Shown here in pieces: positions 52,085 through 58,968 of a stretch of 64,000 nt of DNA. Position 1 is the first letter of the stretch, and every line of letters begins with the position of its first letter. Origin of the DNA: an uncultured Bacteroides sp. (GTDB taxonomy: Bacteria > Bacteroidota > Bacteroidia > Bacteroidales > Bacteroidaceae); contig CAAEFE010000115.1 in NCBI GenBank assembly GCA_900755095.1, positions 1-64,000 on the forward strand. The letters are read 5' to 3'. The notes below the pieces were generated by a model. It worked only from the letters and a program-made list of their open reading frames with translations. It ran no database searches and was not told where the DNA came from. Made by a program: the position numbers and the translations under genes.

Positions 52085-53218
52085 ATGAAGAATTTAGCAT
52101 TATGGGCTGTTTCTGCCCTTTTTGTAGCTGCTTGTACCCCGAAAGCCGAGCAACCAACCGACTCCGGCCTGTTAAGAACTAACTTCCAGACTGAAGTAGG
52201 TGGTAAGAAAACCGATCTGTACACCCTTCGTAACAAGAACAACATGGAAGTTTGTGTGACGAATTTCGGTGGACGCATTGTTTCTGTGATGGTCCCCGAT
52301 AAAGACGGTAAGATGCAGGATGTAGTTTTAGGTTTCGATTCTATTCAGGATTATATCAGCAAACCTTCTGATTTTGGTGCCAGCATCGGTCGTTACGCAA
52401 ACCGTATCAATCAAGGTCGATTCACATTGGACAGCATTGAATATCAGTTGCCTCAGAATAATTACGGTCATTGCCTGCATGGCGGTCCCAATGGATTCCA
52501 GTATCGTGTGTTTGACGCTGTGCAACCGAATCCGCAAGAAGTGGAACTGACTTATGTCGCTGCGGATGGCGAAGAAGGTTTCCCGGGTAACATTACCTGT
52601 AAAGTCCTGATGAAACTGACAGACGATAATGCAATTGATATCCGCTATGAAGCAGAAACGGATAAGCCGACTATCGTAAATATGACCAACCATTCTTATT
52701 TTAACCTTGACGGCGATGCAGCAAGCAATGCAGACCACTTGTTGATGGTGGATGCCGATTATTATACTCCGGTAGACAGCACATTCATGACAACCGGCGA
52801 GATTGTTCCGGTAGAAGGTACTCCGATGGATTTCCGCACTCCGACTCCGGTAGGGGCACGCATTAACGATTACGATTTTGTACAATTGAAGAATGGAAAT
52901 GGTTATGACCATAACTGGGTATTGAATGCCAAAGGGGATATTTCCCGCAAATGTGCTTCACTCGAATCTCCCAAAACGGGTATCGTACTGGATGTATATA
53001 CCAACGAACCGGGTGTTCAGGTATATGCCGGCAACTTTCTGGATGGTTCTCTGACAGGAAAGAAAGGTATCACATATAATCAGCGTGCTTCCGTATGTCT
53101 TGAAACTCAGAAGTATCCGGATACTCCGAACAAACCGGAATGGCCTTCGGCTGTGCTTCGCCCGGGAGAAAAATACATGAGTCAGTGTATCTTTAAATTT
53201 TCTGTAGATAAGGAATAA
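52085..53218 (+). CDS. galM: Aldose 1-epimerase (GalM-type) lipoprotein, copy 2
   Basis: A 377-residue near-duplicate of the epimerase at 46514 (about 91% identical by manual count), with the same lipobox (VAACTPKAEQ) and the same family residues (CLHGG, NHSYFNLDG, CLETQKYPD). It follows a 214-bp gap after the GH127 gene, so it may have its own promoter, and it ends the PUL. Duplicates of a housekeeping-type sugar epimerase flank the GH92-GH127 pair. Confidence 0.93.
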   Translation: MKNLALWAVSALFVAACTPKAEQPTDSGLLRTNFQTEVGGKKTDLYTLRNKNNMEVCVTNFGGRIVSVMVPDKDGKMQDVVLGFDSIQDYISKPSDFGASIGRYANRINQGRFTLDSIEYQLPQNNYGHCLHGGPNGFQYRVFDAVQPNPQEVELTYVAADGEEGFPGNITCKVLMKLTDDNAIDIRYEAETDKPTIVNMTNHSYFNLDGDAASNADHLLMVDADYYTPVDSTFMTTGEIVPVEGTPMDFRTPTPVGARINDYDFVQLKNGNGYDHNWVLNAKGDISRKCASLESPKTGIVLDVYTNEPGVQVYAGNFLDGSLTGKKGITYNQRASVCLETQKYPDTPNKPEWPSAVLRPGEKYMSQCIFKFSVDKE

Positions 53219-53307
53219 TCTGCTCGCTCCCAAGAAATAAAAAAAATATTTTAGTCTCACGGTCTCACTGTCTTTCTGTAAAGATCAGATAACTAGATGA
53301 ATAATGA

Positions 53308-53346
53308 ATGAGAGATACCTTCGGAGCAGGGTGTCTCTCATCGTTT
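53308..53346 (+). terminator. Terminator after galM copy 2
   Basis: ATGAGAGATACC (53308-53319) pairs with GGTGTCTCTCAT (53330-53341), 12 bp with one G-T pair, followed by CGTTTT. It ends the mannan PUL about 90 bp after the last stop codon. Confidence 0.7.
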
Positions 53347-53406
53347 TATCCCATAATATGCTCCCAAACAGTGTATCTCTCATCCTTTTTTAAGTTGTCT
53401 CTCATC
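53331..53406. repeat. Three direct copies of TCTCTCATC
   Basis: TCTCTCATC occurs at 53334, 53376 and 53398; the last two are exactly 22 bp apart. The first copy is the right arm of the terminator hairpin. Confidence 0.5.
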
Positions 53407-53517
53407 ATTCTTTCTGCTACAGACTACAGCTGTATTGATTTTACTTTACCTATCATTTGTATGTTGTGACACTTATGTCCTTAGCATATCTCCCTTACAT
53501 TCTTATATTATCTTACC

Positions 53518-53625
53518 GACATCTTCATCGTTCCACCCGGGTGAATTGATCATTGCACCCAGGTAAACCGATCGTGTCACAAACGTAGACAGTTCGTTCT
53601 ACCCGGGTGGAACGATGAAGATGTC
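53518..53625. repeat. Four degenerate 22-bp repeats within a perfect 25-bp inverted repeat
   Basis: Units of exactly 22 bp start at 53527, 53549, 53571 and 53593. Shared core: TCgTT-N2-ACCCgGGT, a near-palindrome, in units 1, 2 and 4, with unit 3 more diverged. A perfect 25-bp inverted repeat (53518-53542 and 53601-53625) brackets the array; its inner ends are ACCCGGGT. As RNA it would fold into a long hairpin. Confidence 0.7.
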
Positions 53626-53691
53626 CTTACGAAAAACTGATAACAATAAGTGAAAATTAAGCGATTATAGGGTTGCTTGGACGAAGAGAAA

Positions 53692-53745
53692 CGGTAAATC
53701 AGACAATAACTGCCGCAGTTTATAATTATGTCCGTTATTTGTTTG
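53692..53745. repeat. 54-bp direct repeat, left copy
   Basis: Identical to 57229-57282 except for one base (ACTGCC versus ATTGCC). It begins CGGTAAATCAGACAATAA and ends GTTATTTGTTTG; similarity stops sharply at both ends. The two copies enclose the ligase operon. Confidence 0.8.
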
Positions 53746-53845
53746 CCTTTAAAGTTTTGGCAATCTCTTCGACCATAAAAGGCGTATTCTTATTTATGTT
53801 TTCGCCTTCCAAATGCACTGTTGTGTATGCTTTTAGTACAAACAT
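53735..53845 (-). CDS. Possible 36-residue ORF overlapping the end of the ligase-like gene
   Basis: A minus-strand ORF whose ATG at 53845 overlaps the last codons of the ligase-like gene in another frame; its stop lies inside the left 54-bp repeat. The product (ending MVEEIAKTLKANK) has a protein-like composition, and a start overlapping an upstream stop is common in operons. It could instead be a remnant of a gene disrupted at the repeat. No family recognised and no clear ribosome binding site. Confidence 0.25.
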   Translation of the reverse strand: MFVLKAYTTVHLEGENINKNTPFMVEEIAKTLKANK

Positions 53846-55446
53846 GTTTTTCTCGATAAATGATGTTTCATCTCAGCCTTAATTTTTTGAATGATTGTAG
53901 AATTCTTTTTTATAGGTTTTTCTATGATTAATTGAGCCAGCCTATTTGCCTTTTCTGCCTTTCCCTGTTTCATGTAGACATAATGTAACCTATAAAGAGG
54001 TATAAACCTTACAGGACACATTAAGGTCGCTTTCTCTAAATGATGTTTGGCTGCATCATATTGTTTTAGGCCAATATATGCCTCTGCTTGTACTAATTCT
54101 AAATTGTAATCTGACCAATAATTACAGCAAATAGCCGTTATTGCTAAGCATTCTTTATATTTTTCGGCAACACAAAGTTCGGCAGAGTAATTATATAAGA
54201 AATAAGGATTTCTTCTAAAAGTATGTAGTAAATTATGGTATCGTGGTAACATGTCATTGGTTCGTCCACAGAGCGACATATGCGCTACTTTTCCCCATTC
54301 CAGTTCTGCTTTAATTCTGCTCACCACTTCAATAAGCAAAAATAAACTTCCTATTAATAAGAAAAAAGCAATTCCTCTTTTTATAATTGTTGTTTTTTGA
54401 AACAAGGTATTTTCATAGGCTTTTCCTATTAAAGTACTAACACTTAATGCACTAATAATCCAAATGAAGGGATAAGTGAATGGATAAGAGAAAAAAGAAA
54501 AAACTGCAATGGAAAGTAAAGAGAGCAGAGACACATATCCTGCTTTGGTTGGGTGCTTCCTGTGACAAAGAATCAAGAAAATACCAGCAGCTATCAAAAG
54601 TACCCAAGTTAGAATACCAAACTGGACTCCGACAGAAAGGTATTCATTAAAAGGACTCTTAATATTGTCTGCTAAAATTGCAAATTGACTATCCGGATGT
54701 TCCTTGAAATATTGGGCTTGATAATCCATATAGTGTGCGCTGAATCCTCCGACTCCATATCCTGTAAAAGGCTCATGTTTTATCATTTCCCATGTGCAAC
54801 GCCATATTAATAATCTACCATCAGCCGAATCTTTTTTTAGATGATAGACTGTTACAGAAATGACAAATATACTAATCAGCAGAAAGGATAGACAGAGTAA
54901 GAAGCTACCGATATGTTTTTTATAGTGGAACTTATTCTTGTTTTGGTGAATAAAGTAAATTACTAATACGGTAAATATACTAATTGACCCGGCGCGAGAT
55001 TCTGATAGCAATACTCCTAAGACAATAACAAACAATGCACACCAACTGGCCCATTGAACCTTTTTGTTTGAATATTGTAAAAAATAGAAGGTAAATGGTA
55101 ACCCTGCGCATAAACTTCCTGCAAAACCGGCAGGATTATCAAAGCTACCGACAACATTGTAGGTGATGGAATGTGAAGACAGTATATTGAAAAATTGTAA
55201 TATACCGTATCCGGCTTGAAGAAAACAAGATATAATAACCGTGTAGTAACAACATTTTGCATTGCAAATAAACCTTTTTCCTCGGAAAAGATAAAATGAA
55301 AAAAAACATCCAATTACTCCTAATCCTGTGAACATAAACATCCATTTAGGGAAAATTTGGGAATCTGTAAATGTGTTTGCATTTACGAATAAGACTCCCA
55401 AACTCAACAGAAAATATAGAATAGAAGAAACTGGAATGCTTTTCAT
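53833..55446 (-). CDS. O-antigen ligase/polymerase-like membrane protein with C-terminal TPR
   Basis: A 537-residue polytopic membrane protein with about ten or more hydrophobic segments in residues 1-370, followed by a soluble C-terminal part with TPR-like helices (YKECLAITAICCNYWSDYN, LVQAEAYIGLKQYDAAKHHL). The Wzy_C/WaaL/PglL signature is present: VVGSFDNPAGFAGSL, LSESRAGSISI, DGRLLIWRCTWEMIKHEPF, TGYGVGGF and SPFNEYLSVGVQFGI. Family members transfer undecaprenyl-linked glycans to lipid A, or to proteins in the O-oligosaccharyltransferase branch. No polysaccharide-synthesis genes surround it; two paralogous secreted proteins precede it in the same operon (21 bp gap), so they may be related to its target (inference). 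Confidence 0.8.
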   Translation of the reverse strand: MKSIPVSSILYFLLSLGVLFVNANTFTDSQIFPKWMFMFTGLGVIGCFFSFYLFRGKRFICNAKCCYYTVIISCFLQAGYGILQFFNILSSHSITYNVVGSFDNPAGFAGSLCAGLPFTFYFLQYSNKKVQWASWCALFVIVLGVLLSESRAGSISIFTVLVIYFIHQNKNKFHYKKHIGSFLLCLSFLLISIFVISVTVYHLKKDSADGRLLIWRCTWEMIKHEPFTGYGVGGFSAHYMDYQAQYFKEHPDSQFAILADNIKSPFNEYLSVGVQFGILTWVLLIAAGIFLILCHRKHPTKAGYVSLLSLLSIAVFSFFSYPFTYPFIWIISALSVSTLIGKAYENTLFQKTTIIKRGIAFFLLIGSLFLLIEVVSRIKAELEWGKVAHMSLCGRTNDMLPRYHNLLHTFRRNPYFLYNYSAELCVAEKYKECLAITAICCNYWSDYNLELVQAEAYIGLKQYDAAKHHLEKATLMCPVRFIPLYRLHYVYMKQGKAEKANRLAQLIIEKPIKKNSTIIQKIKAEMKHHLSRKTCLY

Positions 55447-55467
55447 TTATTTATATTAGTTGCTGTT

Positions 55468-56148
55468 TCAAGGCTCTAAGACGAAATATTTGGTGAAATC
55501 TTCACTGTGAGTCGCACCTTTTTCGTCTTTGAAGAAAAGATTTCCGTAGCAGGTTCCTTGCAGCTTTCCTTCGACTTCGTTATATTTTACAATTGGCAGG
55601 TCGTTGCATGTAATCTCTATTCCAGAGTAACTAATACACTCTAATTCATTTTTTATCGGATATACTTTTTTATTCATTTTGTCATATCCATAAATCACAG
55701 TTAGTTCATAATGCGCGTCATAGCCGTCCCTGCTGGAATAAATAATACCGCTTTTTTTCCTGCATTCTAAGATTTCGGTGTTCCAATTTGTCAAGGAGTC
55801 AATTTTAAATTCATCAGCTACACAAAATAAAGAGCCTTTTTCGATATTGTATGAACCATTTTGGATTCTTGACACAGTATTTTGCAAGAGGTGAAGTATT
55901 TCTTTTTTTCTTTCTTGAGAGATATCTTTTTTGAGAAAAGAGTAGTCAATTTGAAAAACAGAACTCATGACTTCCCATAATTTATATTCCTCATGATTAA
56001 CTTTTTCTTTGACCCACTGTGGTACTTCGTCCAATTTGGAGTATTCCTGAGCATTGCATTTAAATGGCAGATTACAAATCCCTGCAAAAAATAGGACGAA
56101 TAATAATTTATAGATGGACGTATGATTGGTACTTAGAATGTTGTTCAT
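55468..56148 (-). CDS. Exported protein, paralogue of the next gene, unknown function
   Basis: A 226-residue protein from the Met at 56148, which begins a signal peptide ending near FKCNAQ; the frame also allows a start at 56187. The N-terminal half matches its neighbour at 56256: PQWVKEKVNHEEYKLWEVMS, IDYSFLKKDISQERKKEI, then a C-terminal beta part ending GTCYGNLFFKDEKG. I do not recognise the family. It lacks the lipobox found in its paralogue, so the two may differ in location. Middle gene of the three-gene ligase operon. Confidence 0.7.
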   Translation of the reverse strand: MNNILSTNHTSIYKLLFVLFFAGICNLPFKCNAQEYSKLDEVPQWVKEKVNHEEYKLWEVMSSVFQIDYSFLKKDISQERKKEILHLLQNTVSRIQNGSYNIEKGSLFCVADEFKIDSLTNWNTEILECRKKSGIIYSSRDGYDAHYELTVIYGYDKMNKKVYPIKNELECISYSGIEITCNDLPIVKYNEVEGKLQGTCYGNLFFKDEKGATHSEDFTKYFVLEP

Positions 56149-56255
56149 GGTGACTATTATTTTTAATTGTTCTATAACTTTTTTCAAGATCTGAATAGAA
56201 AATCACAAAAGAGTACTAACTGTACCAAGATTAATCTTGTGTATATTCAAATTGA

Positions 56256-56960
56256 TCATGGGATCATGAATCCTGTCTTTTGTACAGTTACCTCAACCTT
56301 TCTGGATCCATCTTTGAATGATAAAGTTCCGCTACACGATGCGGCTATTAATTTCTTATCCTTATCGTAAGAAACACTGGAAGCACCAGAAAAACTCGGG
56401 TCATTTCCTAAATATGGTGATCCCGTATAAACACTCGATGACGTAATTGTAACATCATCATCGGATTTTTTGTAAGTAACAGCAGCTTTTATATAGGGAC
56501 CTAAGCTATGTGTATACAATGTACATCCATTTGTCTTATATTCAGCTCCTCCTTCTGGTGATCTTGTTGCTATTCTGCCAAAATATTGTGAGTCTGATAG
56601 GGTGGTGCCATCTTCATCTGCTATATTTAGGAATCCTTCATATTTATTAATCTGCCCTTTTTCTATTCTTTCACAGATGTTGTTGATGCAATCATAGATT
56701 TCTTTTTTCCTTTTTTCTGAAATATCCTTTTTTAAAAAGGAATAATTTATTTCATACCTTGAACTCATGGTTCTCCATAGTTCGTATTCTTTAGGTGTCA
56801 CTTTTTCACTAACCCAATCAGGAATAGTATTGAGAGGAGCGTACTCTGGATTTTCTTCAAATGATTGCATCGGTTCATTTACAACCCAGTCTTCATTTTG
56901 TTCGCATGCCATTAGTGATATAAAAATACATAATGACATTAAATGTCTTAATCGATTCAT
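56256..56960 (-). CDS. Lipoprotein, paralogue of the downstream gene, unknown function
   Basis: A 234-residue lipoprotein (lipobox LMACEQNEDW, with acidic residues four and five after Cys). It shares with the next gene PDWVSEKVTPKEYELWRTMS, INYSFLKKDISEKRKKEI, a helical middle and a C-terminal sandwich-like end (ASCSGTLSFKDGS). No recognised family or catalytic motif. It is first in the operon, with a TACCTTTG promoter box at 57025-57032 about 65 nt upstream. Confidence 0.7.
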   Translation of the reverse strand: MNRLRHLMSLCIFISLMACEQNEDWVVNEPMQSFEENPEYAPLNTIPDWVSEKVTPKEYELWRTMSSRYEINYSFLKKDISEKRKKEIYDCINNICERIEKGQINKYEGFLNIADEDGTTLSDSQYFGRIATRSPEGGAEYKTNGCTLYTHSLGPYIKAAVTYKKSDDDVTITSSSVYTGSPYLGNDPSFSGASSVSYDKDKKLIAASCSGTLSFKDGSRKVEVTVQKTGFMIP

Positions 56961-57024
56961 AAGTGATATTTATTTAAAATTAAATGGATGTCATGTTCTT
57001 TTTTAGGACTTCATACTCTTTTTG

Positions 57025-57032
57025 CAAAGGTA
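57025..57032 (-). promoter_or_regulatory. Putative -7 box (TACCTTTG) for the ligase operon
   Basis: The minus strand reads TACCTTTG, an exact TAnnTTTG match 65 bp before the first lipoprotein gene. The expected -33 TTTG is not clear; the area upstream is only T-rich. Confidence 0.45.
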
Positions 57033-57228
57033 CGAATCTTTTAAGTGTGAAAAAAGGGAATGTTACACTTGATTTTGTGGTTTATGATTGATATTCAAAC
57101 TATTATCATTGCAAAAAAAAGGTATTATCCATTGAATTGTAACAATCGTCCTATTGTTTTAATCTAAAAAAGTCTGATTTCAATACAGACACCCTATTTA
57201 TTACTTGGGGAATGCAATAAAGAAATTC

Positions 57229-57282
57229 CGGTAAATCAGACAATAATTGCCGCAGTTTATAATTATGTCCGTTATTTGTTTG
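57229..57282. repeat. 54-bp direct repeat, right copy
   Basis: Differs from 53692-53745 at one base. Its last four bases, TTTG, are the -33 element of the promoter for the DUF2059 gene. The distance between copies is 3537 bp. Confidence 0.8.
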
Positions 57283-57310
57283 TATTCTAATAATAATTAG
57301 AGTATATTTG
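57279..57310 (+). promoter_or_regulatory. Putative promoter, TTTG-N20-TATATTTG
   Basis: TTTG (57279-57282) and TATATTTG (57303-57310) are separated by 20 nt, a full match to the Bacteroides -33/-7 consensus, 53 bp before the DUF2059 gene. The -33 half lies at the very end of the 54-bp repeat. Confidence 0.65.
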
Positions 57311-57363
57311 TAAGAATGTATAACACAATGAAGTTAACTTGACTTCATCAACAAAACTATTAT

Positions 57364-58353
57364 ATGATGAAAAAAATCCTTTTCTTAATGGTGATCTGCG
57401 TAGCCACATCGCTTACTTCTATTTTACCGGCTTCGGCTCAGAATTCAGACCAGACCGACGAGTACAAAACTTTACTAAAAAAGATCATGACGCTTTCCGG
57501 CAGTTCGGCATCCTCTGAAGCTATAATGTCTCAATTGATGTCGAGTATGAAAAATGGGCCTTTCCAACAAGATGAGGCTTATTGGAAAGATTTTGCTTCA
57601 AAATGGACACGGAAGATTGAAGATAAAGTCATGGAAGTATATGCTCCTATTTACCAGCAACACATGACATTAGATGAACTGAAAAAAGTGGTTGCTTTTT
57701 ATGAATCTCCTGCGGGAAGAAAACTTGGGGAGACTGCAACTGCCGTTGCAACTGAATCAATGCCGATGATACAACAGCTGTCAATGGAAATGGTGCAGGA
57801 AATGATGCCGAAGCTTCAGAAATCAAGAGAGTTGGTAAGGGATGACGCTGCCGAACAGGCCAAGACACGCGATCAAAAGTTATTTGATGCGGCTTATACA
57901 GCTCCTAAAGATAGCATAGAGATCGTTGCCGATAGAACCTATGAGCATGGCATGGGTACAAAGCCTTTATTGCATTCTATTGAAAGAAGGAAAGATGATA
58001 CTAAAGTAACGTTCCTGCAACCCATCTATTTCGACTGGCAATGGATGTACTATAGCCCGGGATTTAAAATAGTAGATAAGAAAACCGGTGATGAATACAT
58101 GGTGAGAGGATACGATGGTGGCGCACCTATGGATAAGTTGATGATTATTAAAGGTTGCAATCGTAAATACATATATGTCAGCCTGTTGTTCCCCAAATTG
58201 AAAAAGAACGTGAAGGAAATCGATATAATAGAGGCGCTGACTGATAAAGAGGAGTTGCCTTCCAATGATGACGGTAAAGCTAAGTCTTATTTTGATGTAA
58301 AAGTGGACGATTATTTGGTACTTTCCAGAGAAAACAAGAAAGTCTATTATTGA
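57364..58353 (+). CDS. DUF2059 domain-containing exported protein
   Basis: A 329-residue protein with a signal peptide (ICVATSLTSILPASAQ). Residues ~35-160 match the DUF2059 pattern of helices (WTRKIEDKVMEVYAPIYQQH, MTLDELKKVVAFYESPAGRK, MPMIQQLSMEMVQEMMPKLQ). The C-terminal ~150 residues form a separate beta-rich part (VTFLQPIYFDWQWMYYSPGF, DEYMVRGYDGGAPMDKLMII, KYIYVSLLFPKLKKNVKEID) that I do not recognise. Function unknown, probably periplasmic. The two tiny membrane proteins that follow closely (26 bp) are probably co-transcribed. Confidence 0.8.
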   Translation: MMKKILFLMVICVATSLTSILPASAQNSDQTDEYKTLLKKIMTLSGSSASSEAIMSQLMSSMKNGPFQQDEAYWKDFASKWTRKIEDKVMEVYAPIYQQHMTLDELKKVVAFYESPAGRKLGETATAVATESMPMIQQLSMEMVQEMMPKLQKSRELVRDDAAEQAKTRDQKLFDAAYTAPKDSIEIVADRTYEHGMGTKPLLHSIERRKDDTKVTFLQPIYFDWQWMYYSPGFKIVDKKTGDEYMVRGYDGGAPMDKLMIIKGCNRKYIYVSLLFPKLKKNVKEIDIIEALTDKEELPSNDDGKAKSYFDVKVDDYLVLSRENKKVYY

Positions 58354-58379
58354 TTGGACAGATTTATCTATCATTGAAA

Positions 58380-58622
58380 ATGAATATAACTATAAAAAAC
58401 ACAATGGTTTGGATTATAACCATTGTGTTGATGTCCATTGATATATATATAGTATTCATGGACCCTTTGGAACGGCAATATGATTTGACGCAAGTTGTAA
58501 TAGCTTGGTATCTTGTAACGTTGCTGCTTGACTTCCTTTTTCGTCATAATAAAATTTATGGGGTGATAAGGAACATTATAGCCACAGTGCTTCTCTGTGT
58601 ATTCTATTTTGTATTTCCTTAA
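58380..58622 (+). CDS. Small two-helix membrane protein, copy 1
   Basis: An 80-residue protein from the Met at 58380; a longer start at 58350 overlaps the upstream gene and is less likely. Three hydrophobic segments are seen, with the shared motif FMDPLERQ between the first and second and FLFRHNKIYGVIRNI between the second and third. It is a tandem paralogue of the next gene, which starts right after its stop. No family recognised. Confidence 0.6.
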   Translation: MNITIKNTMVWIITIVLMSIDIYIVFMDPLERQYDLTQVVIAWYLVTLLLDFLFRHNKIYGVIRNIIATVLLCVFYFVFP

Positions 58623-58865
58623 ATGTATAATAATATGAGATATGCAGTTGTTTTGATAATCAATATTATATTGGTGTTGGCAGGCTTCTTTTTACTTTTT
58701 GGTGATCCTTTGAATAAACAGCTTCCAACGAAAATGATAGCTATTTGGTTCATTGTTTTAGTGATATTAGATTATCCTCTCCGTCATAATAAAATATACA
58801 AAGAGATAAGAATATTGGTATACATTATTTTTCTTGCTCTTCTATATTGGTTGTTTCCGACATAG
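58623..58865 (+). CDS. Small membrane protein, copy 2
   Basis: An 80-residue protein (75 residues if the Met at 58635 is used) with the same layout as the preceding gene: LLFGDPLNKQ between the first two hydrophobic segments, PLRHNKIYKEIRILV before the third, and a C-terminus ending LLYWLFPT against FYFVFP in copy 1. The ATG abuts the previous stop codon, implying coupled translation. Function unknown. Confidence 0.6.
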   Translation: MYNNMRYAVVLIINIILVLAGFFLLFGDPLNKQLPTKMIAIWFIVLVILDYPLRHNKIYKEIRILVYIIFLALLYWLFPT

Positions 58866-58919
58866 GTAAATCATTGTTTTATTCATATTCATGCTCAAAT
58901 AAAATAGCCTGTTAATGGA

Positions 58920-58947
58920 TTTGTATAATGGGAATGTTTTATCTTTG
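58920..58947 (+). promoter_or_regulatory. Putative promoter with TATCTTTG -7 box
   Basis: TATCTTTG (58940-58947) is an exact -7 match 21 bp before the membrane HTH gene. TTTG (58920-58923) lies 16 nt upstream, shorter than the usual ~20, so the -33 half is uncertain. The short leader supports the chosen start. Confidence 0.5.
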
Positions 58948-58968
58948 CAGTGTTTAAAATAAGATACG

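Larger units (their letters stand above)
53219..53832. other. Repeat-rich intergenic region after the mannan PUL
   Basis: A 614-bp gap between convergent operons. It holds a hairpin terminator (53308-53341), three TCTCTCATC words, a 25-bp perfect inverted repeat enclosing four degenerate 22-bp units (53518-53625), the left copy of a 54-bp direct repeat (53692-53745) and a possible 36-residue ORF on the minus strand reaching into the ligase gene. No convincing larger gene. Confidence 0.6.
56961..57363. other. Divergent intergenic region with two promoters and the right 54-bp repeat
   Basis: A 403-bp gap between divergent operons. It contains a minus-strand -7 box (57025-57032), the right copy of the 54-bp repeat (57229-57282) and a full plus-strand promoter match (57279-57310). 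The part between 57040 and 57228 is AT-rich with no feature I can support. Confidence 0.6.

Noticed and set aside
53673..53882. A 69-codon plus-strand ORF
   Set aside because: It crosses the 54-bp repeat and the end of the ligase gene in antisense; the second repeat copy does not sustain a similar frame.
53692..57282. Invertible promoter segment of the type that controls Bacteroides capsule loci
   Set aside because: Those use inverted repeats close to a promoter; the 54-bp copies here are direct repeats 3.5 kb apart and would favour deletion, not inversion.
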